Source: Sphingomonas populi
Lineage (GTDB): Bacteria; Pseudomonadota; Alphaproteobacteria; Sphingomonadales; Sphingomonadaceae
Direction: 5' to 3'
Assembly (NCBI RefSeq): GCF_004208535.1
Contig: NZ_SGIS01000021.1
Span: 28,254 to 92,253, forward strand
Length of the DNA: 64,000 nt
This document shows, piece after piece, positions 26,396 to 34,367 of the stretch; the stretch's first letter is position 1; each line of letters begins with the position of its first letter. Made by a program: the position numbers and the translations under genes. The notes beneath the pieces were generated by a model. It did not search any database. It was given only the letters and a program-made list of their open reading frames with translations, and was not told the DNA's origin.

Positions 26396-27838
26396 TCACA
26401 GCACGCAGCGCAGGATCGTGTGGTGGAGTTCGTCGGGCGTCAGGTCGATCCTGCCCGGTCCGCGCACCGGCACGCCGCCAGCGGCGAAGCGCATCATCAC
26501 ATACGGCGTATGCCGCGCCGCGCCGGGCATGCTGACGCCAGGAATACTCGGCCGATGATCGCCGAAGAAAACGAGCAGCGCCGGCCGGCCATCGGCGGCG
26601 AGCCGCTCGATCAGACCTGTCAGCATCGCGTCGCTGCTGCGGACATGCTGGAGATAGGCATCGAGGCCACCCGGCGACCCCGGCACGCGTCCGGCATCCC
26701 AGGGGCCGTGATTCTCCATCGTCACCGCGTAGAGCAAGGCTGGCTCGCGCGCGGCCGCGACGAGCTCGCCGAGCTTCGCACCCAACGTACGATCATCGAC
26801 GTAACGCCCGGCGCCCGGCGGCACCGGCGCGAAACCGTCTTCGCCGATCACCTTGTCGAAGCCGATCGCCGGCATCAACCGGTCGCGCCCGTAGAAGCCG
26901 AGATCGTGCGGATGGACAAACGTGCCGCGATACCCGGCCACGCCCAGCCGCGCCGACAGCGCGAGGGTCGTCTCGCCATGTGCGGTGAGGAACGGATCGT
27001 AGCGGCGGAAGCCGAGGTCCGCCTCGCTGCGGCCGAACAGCACGCCATATTCGGTCCGCATCGTATAAGCGCCGAACCCGCTCACCGCGAGCTCGCCATG
27101 CTGCCACGCATTGGCACGCGCCTGTGTCAGACCGGGCAGGGCGAGGCTGGCATCGCCGCCGATCTCGACCGGATCGGCAAACGATTCGCACTGCACGATC
27201 ACGATCAGCTCGGGCGGGGCGGGGGCGGCGACCGTGCGCGGCGGGCAAGCCGGCGGATCGGCGGTCTCGCGCCAGCGCCGCCAATAAACCAGCAACGTCG
27301 CGACCAGCCCGAAGCGCACCAGATCGCCCTCCAGATCGGGCACGCGCATTACGCCGTTCACCCATCCGCTCCGCAACGCCAGCCACAATCCCCCGCTCGC
27401 CGCCAGCAAGATCACCGCACCCGTTACATGCGGAGACGCATCGAGCGAGATCAGGAACAGCAGGGCGACCAGCGCCGCCACCGCGCCGAGCGCCATCAAC
27501 ACGCGCTGCCGTGCCGAGATCGCGGTGAAATAGAAGCGCGGGTGGCGCACCACCGCCGCGAGCAGTGCCAGATCAGAGAAGACCAGAGGTTCGCCGAGCA
27601 TCTTGTGCTTGGCGTTCGAGGCGACCGTCAAAACCGCCATGAGCGCGCATACCAGCACCGCCGAGACCGCGGCGTTACCCGCTAGCGTCAGGAACACCCC
27701 GAACGCGACCGTCATCACCAGCACATGCAGCGCCACGCCGACACCGCGCCGCCCGCCAGCCGGGCGCGGCCTCACGACCGAATCAAGCAACAGCGACACG
27801 ACCAGCGTTGCCAGCAGATACATCATCGCCTTTGCCAC
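26396..27838 (-). CDS. LTA-synthase/alkaline-phosphatase-superfamily membrane protein
   Basis: A 480-residue protein with several N-terminal membrane helices (within about residues 1-195) and a sulfatase-fold C-terminal domain. Markers of the fold are VQCESFADP with the usual E-S-F of phosphoglycerol transferases (about 212-220), GFGAYTMRTEYGVLFG carrying the nucleophile threonine region (MRTEY), YAVTMENHGPW and LLVFFGDHRPSIPG. The family transfers phosphoglycerol or phosphoethanolamine to glycans. Here it is convergent with the SDR gene and divergent from kpsS, so a role in decorating the capsule or periplasmic glycans is plausible. It sits in the inner membrane with the catalytic domain outside. 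Confidence 0.87.
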   Translation of the reverse strand: MAKAMMYLLATLVVSLLLDSVVRPRPAGGRRGVGVALHVLVMTVAFGVFLTLAGNAAVSAVLVCALMAVLTVASNAKHKMLGEPLVFSDLALLAAVVRHPRFYFTAISARQRVLMALGAVAALVALLFLISLDASPHVTGAVILLAASGGLWLALRSGWVNGVMRVPDLEGDLVRFGLVATLLVYWRRWRETADPPACPPRTVAAPAPPELIVIVQCESFADPVEIGGDASLALPGLTQARANAWQHGELAVSGFGAYTMRTEYGVLFGRSEADLGFRRYDPFLTAHGETTLALSARLGVAGYRGTFVHPHDLGFYGRDRLMPAIGFDKVIGEDGFAPVPPGAGRYVDDRTLGAKLGELVAAAREPALLYAVTMENHGPWDAGRVPGSPGGLDAYLQHVRSSDAMLTGLIERLAADGRPALLVFFGDHRPSIPGVSMPGAARHTPYVMMRFAAGGVPVRGPGRIDLTPDELHHTILRCVL

Positions 27839-27976
27839 AATTGGTCGCGCTGCCAGCCTCGATTATGCCACGCCGCGCGCCCAGGGGAGGAGCGACGGGG
27901 CGGCTATAGCGGTCGGCCCACCGACTGTCACGGTGCTGGCGGCGCACCGCGACTTGAAAGACCAAGCGCGATCTAT

Positions 27977-29377
27977 ATGGCCGCGCGCAAGGGCGATGCT
28001 GCCAAGACATCGCCCAATACGACGAAGGAAGATCGATTGCCCGAGCTGTCCGTCCAAGCCCCGGCGCTGGTGCCGCAGGTTGCCGCTCCCGGCATCCCGC
28101 AGCCGCTCGCCCAGCGCAACATTCTGTTGTTGCAGGGGCTTATGGGACCATTGTTCCGCAAGCTCGGGCAGGCCCTCAGCCGCGCTGGCTATGGTGTCTA
28201 CAAGGTCAATTTCAACGGCGGCGACCGGCTGTTCTGGCGCCTGCCCAACGGCATCGACTATCGCGGCAGCCCCGAGGACTGGCCCGAAGCGCTCGGCCGG
28301 ATCATCGCCGAGCGGCAGATCACCGATGTCGTGCTGTTCGGCGATTGCCGCCCGCTGCATATGGCGGCGACGGCGGTGTGCCGCGATCTGCACGTTCCGG
28401 TCCATGTCTTCGAGGAAGGCTATATCCGGCCCGATTGGGTCACGCTCGAACTGGGCGGCGTGAACGGCCATTCATCCCTTCCGCGCGACGCTGCGTGGTA
28501 TCGCGCGGAGGCGGCGGCGCTGCCGCCCGCGCCCCAGCACCACCCGGTGCCATCCTCGTTCCGCCGCCGCGCGCTGGAGGGACTCGCCTATAACGTCGCT
28601 GACGTGCTGACGCGTTGGTATTATCCGTTCTGGGAGAATCACCGGCCCTGGCATCCTCTGGTCGAGGGGATGGGCTGGGCGCGGCGGCTGCTGCGTAACA
28701 AGGCATCGGCGGAGCGCGCGCAGGCGGTGCTGGCGAAGCTCGCCGCCGAGCGCCCGCGCTACATGCTGTTCCCGCTCCAGCTCGATTCGGATGCGCAGAT
28801 CCGGCTGCATTCCTCGTTCGCGGGCATCGCCGATGCGCTGCGCATGGTGATCGCCTCGTTCGCCGCCCACGCCCCCGCCGACATGCGGCTGGTGGTCAAG
28901 GAGCACCCGCTCGATAACGGCGTGCGCGACTGGCGGATGGAGACGGCGGCGCTTGCACGGCTGCACGGCGTCGGCGGCCGGGTCGATTATCTGGAAACGG
29001 GCGACATCGTGCCGATCGCGCGCGATTCGGAAGGCGTCGTGACGATCAACAGCACCAGCGGCACGCTCGCGCTGGCGCTCGACGTGCCGGTGATCGCACT
29101 GGGGCAGGCGGTGTACGACATCGAGGACGTGACCTTCCAGGGGCGGTTGGACGATTTCTGGCGCGAGCCCGGCAAGCCCGACGCGGAGACGTTCGCGGCC
29201 TTCTGCCGCGTCCTGATCGACCGCTGTTTGGTGGCGGGCGGGTTCTTTTCTGACGAGGCGCTGGACAAGGTGACGCAGGGGGTGCTTGCTCGGTTTGAGG
29301 CTGGGAGTCCGCTGAAGGCGGCAACGGCCTTGGGCCAGGCCGGTACGCACGCGAAAGGCATTCTCGCGCGGGACTGA
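27977..29377 (+). CDS. kpsS: KpsS-like capsule beta-Kdo transferase
   Basis: A 466-residue protein matching KpsS of group 2 capsules. It has ILLLQGLMGPLFRKLGQAL near residue 38, YGVYKVNFNGGDRLFW, VLFGDCRPLHMAA, VHVFEEGYIRPDWVTLELGGVN, MLFPLQLDSDAQIRLHS, KEHPLDNG and INSTSGTLALALDVPVIALGQ. KpsS adds the first beta-Kdo to the phosphatidylglycerol anchor and KpsC extends it. The ATG at 27977 is chosen because homology-like sequence begins soon after; a longer ORF upstream lacks family resemblance. It is separated from the kpsC-like gene by five other genes, and no ABC exporter (KpsMT/KpsED) is in the window. Confidence 0.88.
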   Translation: MAARKGDAAKTSPNTTKEDRLPELSVQAPALVPQVAAPGIPQPLAQRNILLLQGLMGPLFRKLGQALSRAGYGVYKVNFNGGDRLFWRLPNGIDYRGSPEDWPEALGRIIAERQITDVVLFGDCRPLHMAATAVCRDLHVPVHVFEEGYIRPDWVTLELGGVNGHSSLPRDAAWYRAEAAALPPAPQHHPVPSSFRRRALEGLAYNVADVLTRWYYPFWENHRPWHPLVEGMGWARRLLRNKASAERAQAVLAKLAAERPRYMLFPLQLDSDAQIRLHSSFAGIADALRMVIASFAAHAPADMRLVVKEHPLDNGVRDWRMETAALARLHGVGGRVDYLETGDIVPIARDSEGVVTINSTSGTLALALDVPVIALGQAVYDIEDVTFQGRLDDFWREPGKPDAETFAAFCRVLIDRCLVAGGFFSDEALDKVTQGVLARFEAGSPLKAATALGQAGTHAKGILARD

Positions 29378-29554
29378 CCCACGAAGGTTCCGCAAGAGGC
29401 CCGCTTCAGGGCTACCTTCTGCACGGCTTGCCCCGCGCTCCGACCTGACGGACAGTATGGCCGCGCACCAACGTGCCCCCGCTGTTCAGATTTGCCGAGC
29501 CACCTCCGACATGCCCGGACGAGCCCGTCGGAGCGACGCCGATGCCGCACGTTC

Positions 29555-30832
29555 CTATGCTTGACGTTCCAGCCCCGCCTCCAGCTCATCAAGCGTCTTG
29601 CCCTCGTTGCGTGGTGCCCAGATCATCCCGACGGCGCCGCTGATGACGAGGAAGCCGGTCAGGATCCACGCCAGCGTGTGAAAGCCGGTCGCGGTCAGCA
29701 CCGGCACGAAGAACGACCAGAAGCCGAGCGAAATCCGCACCACCGCGAACATCACGCCTTGCGCGGTGCTGCGCAGCAGCGTCGGGAACAGTTCCGAACT
29801 CCAGAGCTGGAAGAAGGATTGCGCGCCGAAGCCCTGGCCGATCGCCATCATCAGCACATGGACGATCGCGACCGGCAACGTCAGCGGGAAGATCGCGAGC
29901 AGCGACATGCCGACGATCTGGATGATCGCCGAGGCGGCAAACAGCTTGCGCTGGTTCACCTTGTCGGCGAGCGGCATGAAGATGAACGCAATCGAGAGCA
30001 TGCCGACGCCGAAGCTCAGCATCTGGATCATCACCGATGTCGCCTGAGTCTGCGCGCCAACGGTGCGCAGGATGTAGGGAAAGAAGAAGCCGTTGGTGCC
30101 GGCCCACAGGTTCCAGAACAGATACATTCCGGTCAGGAACGCCATACCGCCGATATAGCGCGGCTTGAGCAGATCGCGCAGGCCGGTGCGCTGCGTCGCG
30201 GCCACGGTCTTCTCGGCGGCCTGCGCCTCAAGCCAGTGGGTGGATTCGTGCATGCTCGATCGCAGGAAGGTCAGCGCCACCGCCAGAATGGCGAGGTGCG
30301 CGAACACCAGTCGCGCGCCGAGCAGGCCGAGCGGCGCGAGGACCAGGAACAGCCCCAGCACCACGACCGGGCCGAGATACCATAAGACCTGCGCGACGCC
30401 GCTGTGCTTGCCGCGCTCGCGCTCGGGCGCAATCTCGGCGATCAGCGACCAGGAGGCGGGGATGTCCGCGCCGACCGCGAGACCGACGAGGAAGAAGCCG
30501 AGCACGATCATCCACGGGCTTACCGCGAACACCAGCCAGCACATGCCGAACGCGTAGAACAGCATATCGTACTGGTAAATCTTCTTGCGGCCGAACGTGT
30601 CGCACAGCCGCCCGCCGATCATCGCGCCCAGCCCCGCCGAGATCGCATTGGGGCCAAGCGCGGCGATTACGCCGACGAAGCTCGGGCTGAGTTTGTACGC
30701 TTCCATCCACAACGCCAGCGCGACCCCGCCCGCGACGATCGATCCGGCATCGATGTAATTGGCGAGTCCGGCGAGGATCGTGTTCTTCCAGTCGGTGCGG
30801 GTCGAACCGGGCTGGGCGGCGCTGTGCGGCAA
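29555..30832 (-). CDS. MFS sugar transporter of the apiose locus
   Basis: A 425-residue twelve-helix carrier. Sugar-porter-like features include the loop GGRLCDTFGRKK after helix 2, SLIAEIAPERERGKHSG after helix 4, and SELFPTLLRSTAQGVMF in the second half. It would move a monosaccharide or small oligosaccharide across the inner membrane. It is divergent from the GH140-like gene across a region with the shared CTTTCG motif, which ties it to the locus and to apiose or a linked sugar by inference. The start is a TTG at 30832 with GGGAGAG eight bases upstream. Confidence 0.88.
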   Translation of the reverse strand: MPHSAAQPGSTRTDWKNTILAGLANYIDAGSIVAGGVALALWMEAYKLSPSFVGVIAALGPNAISAGLGAMIGGRLCDTFGRKKIYQYDMLFYAFGMCWLVFAVSPWMIVLGFFLVGLAVGADIPASWSLIAEIAPERERGKHSGVAQVLWYLGPVVVLGLFLVLAPLGLLGARLVFAHLAILAVALTFLRSSMHESTHWLEAQAAEKTVAATQRTGLRDLLKPRYIGGMAFLTGMYLFWNLWAGTNGFFFPYILRTVGAQTQATSVMIQMLSFGVGMLSIAFIFMPLADKVNQRKLFAASAIIQIVGMSLLAIFPLTLPVAIVHVLMMAIGQGFGAQSFFQLWSSELFPTLLRSTAQGVMFAVVRISLGFWSFFVPVLTATGFHTLAWILTGFLVISGAVGMIWAPRNEGKTLDELEAGLERQA

Positions 30833-30953
30833 AACATTCTCTCCCGATGCGTGGCGCGTTCCTGTCTCTTGGCGGCAGGGCTTGTGCTACGCGGTCACCG
30901 TATCGCCCCGCCCCGGAGGGGGCAAGGACTTTGGCTTCGAATATCGGCGATAA

Positions 30954-31006
30954 ACTTTCGAAAATAAGAATATATTGACGAAAAAGATTTCGAATGCTTT
31001 CGTTTC
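30954..31006. promoter_or_regulatory. Putative DeoR-type operator A (CTTTCG repeats)
   Basis: The AT-rich gap between the MFS gene and the GH140-like gene holds ACTTTCGAAAATAAG (from 30954), the inverted repeat CGAAA-AAGA-TTTCG (30979-30992) and TTCGAATGCTTTCGTTT (30989 onward), where TTTCG recurs with a 10-base step. DeoR-family operators are often such repeats. TTCGAATGCTTTCG matches TTCGATTGCTTTCG at operator B with one change. Confidence 0.55.
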
Positions 31007-31028
31007 ACAAAGAGACGAGGAGGATGGC

Positions 31029-32600
31029 TTGACCGTATCGCGACGCACGATCTTGACCGGCACGTTGGCTGCCGGTGTGGTCGCGGCCGGCCCGGCGCTG
31101 GCCGCGCCTGCCACCCAGGTCGAGCGCTGGGGCGTGTTCGAAATCGCGATGCCTGGCCCGGCGCAGGGCAATCCGTTCGACGACGTGTGCGTCGCCGCTG
31201 TGTTCGAATGCGACGGGCGGCACGTCCGCGTGCCCGGCTTCTACGATGGTGACGGCACCTACCGCATCCGTTTCAGCCCCGACGCGATGGGGCAGTGGCG
31301 CTGGCGATCGGAAAGCAATGTCGCATCGCTCGACGGGCGGACCGGAGCGTTCCGCTGCGGTCTGCCGGGCAAAGCCAATCGCGGCCCGGTGCGGGTAACG
31401 CGCGACGGCTTCCACTTCGCCTACGCGGATGGCACCCCGTACCGCCAGATCGGCACCACCAGTTATAGCTGGGCGCTGCAATCCGATGCGAAATGCGCCG
31501 AGACGCTGGCGACGCTCGCGGCAGCACCGTTCAACAAGATGCGGATGCTGGTGTTTCCCAACGTGCCGTCGGTCGCGACCGATCCGTTCGTCCGTACCGG
31601 AGCGGGGCCGCGCGACTGGGACGCCGCGCGCTTCGATCCCGCCTATTTCCGCCGTTATGAGGATCGGCTGCGCAAGCTTGGCGAGCTCGGTATCGAGGCC
31701 GACGTCATCCTGTTCCATCCCTATGACGTGAAGCGCGGCTATTCGGACATGCGCCGCGCCGATGACGAACGCTACGTCCGCTATGTCGCCGCGCGGTTCG
31801 GCGCCTTCCGCAATGTCTGGTGGTCGATGGCGAACGAATATGACGACGTGAAGAGCAAGAGCGACGCCGACTGGGATCATCTGTTTCAGGTGCTGCAAGC
31901 CGCCGATCCGCACGACCGGCTGCGCTCGATCCACCAGATCAAACGCTATTACGATCATCGCAAGCCGTGGATCACCCATGCGAGCGTGCAGAATGGCCAT
32001 GCCGTGCTGGACGATGGCCGCGCCGAGCTTCACCGCGCGATGACTGAGAAGCCGGTGATCTTCGACGAGGTCTGCTATGAAGGCGATATCGCCAAGCGGT
32101 GGGGCAATCTCTCCGCGCAAGGGCTGGTCGAACGCTTCTGGTGGGGCACGATCGGCGGCACTTACGTTGGCCATAGCGAGACCTTCGCGAGCGATCACAA
32201 CGCCGATTTCTCCTGGCTGGGGCAGGGCGGCACGTTGCGCGGCGCGAGCGCGCCGCGGCTCGCGTTTCTGCGCCGCATTCTCGACGACGGGCCGGTGCCG
32301 GGGATCGACCCGATCCAGACCTGGTGGGGTTACCGGCTCGGCGGGCGCGAGCACGACTATTATCTGCGCTATTTCGGGGCGGATAGCCCAAGCGAATGGC
32401 CGGTCGTCCTGCCGGGGAAGGGCGCGGAGGCCTTGCGCAGCTATCGCGCTGACATCATCGATACGTGGAACATGACGATCACCCCGGCGGGTAGCTTCAC
32501 GATGGCGCAGATGAACGAGTACGACGTCCACGATCCCGCGCGGCCGACACTCGCGCTGCCCGGCAGACCGTGGATCGCGGTGCGATTGGTGCGGACGTGA
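31029..32600 (+). CDS. DUF5060/GH140-like glycoside hydrolase, putative apiosidase, Tat-exported
   Basis: A 523-residue protein. After a twin-arginine signal (VSRRTILTGTLAAG) comes a DUF5060 beta-sandwich (about 30-105, including RWGVFEIAMPGPAQGNPF and FYDGDGTYRIRFSP), then a TIM-barrel of the DUF4038/GH140 type. Candidate catalytic acids are in WWSMANEYDDV (acid/base) and VIFDEVCYEGD (nucleophile). A C-terminal beta domain of the DUF5605 kind closes the chain (IIDTWNMTITPAG). GH140 includes endo-apiosidases of rhamnogalacturonan II degradation, so apiosidase activity is likely but not certain; DUF5060 proteins are diverse. TTG at 31029 is chosen because GAGGAGG lies just upstream and the Tat motif follows at once. 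It overlaps the next gene. Confidence 0.8.
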   Translation: MTVSRRTILTGTLAAGVVAAGPALAAPATQVERWGVFEIAMPGPAQGNPFDDVCVAAVFECDGRHVRVPGFYDGDGTYRIRFSPDAMGQWRWRSESNVASLDGRTGAFRCGLPGKANRGPVRVTRDGFHFAYADGTPYRQIGTTSYSWALQSDAKCAETLATLAAAPFNKMRMLVFPNVPSVATDPFVRTGAGPRDWDAARFDPAYFRRYEDRLRKLGELGIEADVILFHPYDVKRGYSDMRRADDERYVRYVAARFGAFRNVWWSMANEYDDVKSKSDADWDHLFQVLQAADPHDRLRSIHQIKRYYDHRKPWITHASVQNGHAVLDDGRAELHRAMTEKPVIFDEVCYEGDIAKRWGNLSAQGLVERFWWGTIGGTYVGHSETFASDHNADFSWLGQGGTLRGASAPRLAFLRRILDDGPVPGIDPIQTWWGYRLGGREHDYYLRYFGADSPSEWPVVLPGKGAEALRSYRADIIDTWNMTITPAGSFTMAQMNEYDVHDPARPTLALPGRPWIAVRLVRT

Positions 32601-34267
32601 GCGACGCCCTGCTTGGCGCCTTGCGTCGCGTGGTCGGCGGCGGCCATGTGCTGACCGGCGATGCCGAGACGCACCGCTTCCGCACCGGCTATCGCTTCGG
32701 CACCGGGCCGGTGCTCGCGGTGGTGCGGCCGGGGTCGCTGGTCGAGCTGTGGCGAGTGGCGCAGGCGGTGGTCGAGGCGGGCGCGATCCTGATCCCGCAG
32801 GCGAGCAACACCGGCCTTACCGGCGGATCGACACCCGATGGCGACGGCTATGATCGCCCGATCGTGATCGTCTCGATGCGGCGCATTGCCGGCGTGCATC
32901 TTGTGCAAGGCGGCGAGCAGGTGGTGTGCCTGCCCGGTGCGACGCTCGACGTGCTCGAACGGACGCTCGCCCCGCTCGGGCGCGAGCCGCATTCGGTGAT
33001 CGGCTCGTCATGCATCGGCGCCTCGGTGCTTGGCGGGGTGTGCAACAGCTCGGGTGGCGCGCTGGTGCGGCGCGGGCCGGCGTTCACCGAACTGGCGCTG
33101 TACGCGCGCGTCGATGCGGACGGGCGGCTCGAACTGGTCAACCATCTGGGCGTGGAGCTCGGCGACACGCCGGAGGACATTCTGACCCGTCTCGAGCGCG
33201 GCGCGTTCGCCGAGGTGCGGGAGGGGGGGCGTGCCTCCGACCATGAGTACGCGCACCATGTCCGCGCGGTCGATGCCGAAACGCCGGCGCGCTTCAACGC
33301 CGATCCGGGGCGGCTGTTCGAGGCGTCGGGTTCGGGGGGGCATGTCGTGGTGTTCGCGGTGCGGCTCGATACGTTTCCGAAGGAAGCCGGCACCGAGGTG
33401 TTCTACATCGGTTCGAACGACCCCGCCGATCTGACGCGGCTGCGGCGCGAGATGTTGGCGGGCGATCTGCCGTTGCCGATCGCTGCCGAATATCTCCACC
33501 GTGACGCCTTCGTGCTGACCGAGCGTTATGGCCGCGACACCTTTCTCGCCATCCGCTATCTCGGCACGGCGCGCTTGCCGGCGCTGTTCCGCTGGAAGGA
33601 CCGCGTCGATGGCTGGTTCCGCCGGCTTGGCTTGCGCGATGTCGCGGACAAGGTGCTGCAGGCGGCGACCCGGCTCGGCCCGAGCCATCTGCCCAAGCGG
33701 CTGACCGACTATCGCGATCGGTTCGAGCATCATCTGATGCTGCGCGTCGCCAGCGCCGATGCTGGCCCGACCGAGGCGCTGCTCGTGCGGGTGCTTGGGC
33801 AAGGGCAGGGCGCGTTCTTCCGTTGCGACAAGGCCGAGGGCGATGCGGCGTTCATGCACCGCTTCGCCGCAGCGGGAGCGGCGGTGCGCTATCGCACGGT
33901 GCATGCGCGCGAGGTGGCGGATATTGTCGCGCTCGACATCGCGCTGCGCCGCAACGACACCGACTGGTTCGAGACGCTGCCGCCCGAGCTGGACGCGGCC
34001 ATCGCGCATAAATTCTATTACGGGCACTTCTTCTGCCACGTCTTCCATCAGGATTACGTGATCCGCAAAGGCCATGATCCGCTCGCGATCGAGCATCGCA
34101 TGTGGGCGTTGCTCGATGCGCGCGGCGCGGAATATCCGGCGGAGCACAATGTCGGCCACCTCTATCCAGCCAAGCCGGCGCTCGCCGAGCATTACCGCGC
34201 GCTCGATCCGACCAACAGCTTCAACCCCGGCATCGGCCAGACCTCGAAGCGGGCGCACTGGGGCTAG
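32597..34267 (+). CDS. dld: Quinone-dependent D-lactate dehydrogenase (Dld) family
   Basis: A 556-residue FAD protein of the membrane-associated D-lactate dehydrogenase type. FAD-binding segments are ILIPQASNTGLTGGSTP (about residues 65-80) and VIGSSCIGASVLGGVCNSSGG. The C-terminal half has the Dld-specific cap and metal region with FYYGHFFCHVFHQDYVIRKG and PAEHNVGHLY. It would oxidise a D-2-hydroxyacid and pass electrons to quinone. Its start (GTG at 32597) overlaps the GH140-like stop (GTGA), so it is translated with an exported glycosidase, an odd pairing. Its natural substrate here might be glycolate or another hydroxyacid from apionate catabolism; that is speculation. Confidence 0.88.
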   Translation: MSDALLGALRRVVGGGHVLTGDAETHRFRTGYRFGTGPVLAVVRPGSLVELWRVAQAVVEAGAILIPQASNTGLTGGSTPDGDGYDRPIVIVSMRRIAGVHLVQGGEQVVCLPGATLDVLERTLAPLGREPHSVIGSSCIGASVLGGVCNSSGGALVRRGPAFTELALYARVDADGRLELVNHLGVELGDTPEDILTRLERGAFAEVREGGRASDHEYAHHVRAVDAETPARFNADPGRLFEASGSGGHVVVFAVRLDTFPKEAGTEVFYIGSNDPADLTRLRREMLAGDLPLPIAAEYLHRDAFVLTERYGRDTFLAIRYLGTARLPALFRWKDRVDGWFRRLGLRDVADKVLQAATRLGPSHLPKRLTDYRDRFEHHLMLRVASADAGPTEALLVRVLGQGQGAFFRCDKAEGDAAFMHRFAAAGAAVRYRTVHAREVADIVALDIALRRNDTDWFETLPPELDAAIAHKFYYGHFFCHVFHQDYVIRKGHDPLAIEHRMWALLDARGAEYPAEHNVGHLYPAKPALAEHYRALDPTNSFNPGIGQTSKRAHWG

Positions 34268-34283
34268 ATGTATATGACTGGCT

Positions 34284-34364
34284 CTACTGGGGGCCTTCGC
34301 CGAAATACTTCCACGGCCGTGTGCCGTAGATCGCCTCGCCATTGACCTTGAGCCACGCGGGCGC
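34284..34364 (-). pseudogene. C-terminal remnant of a GH29 alpha-L-fucosidase
   Basis: On the minus strand this stretch reads PAWLKVNGEAIYGTRPWK followed by YFGEGPQ and a stop. GEAIYGTRPW is a hallmark of GH29 fucosidases near the end of the catalytic domain. Only about 26 codons remain; upstream lies the GH42 stop codon, so the rest of the gene is gone. It is evidence that the locus once encoded a fucosidase. Confidence 0.7.
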
Positions 34365-34367
34365 GGA

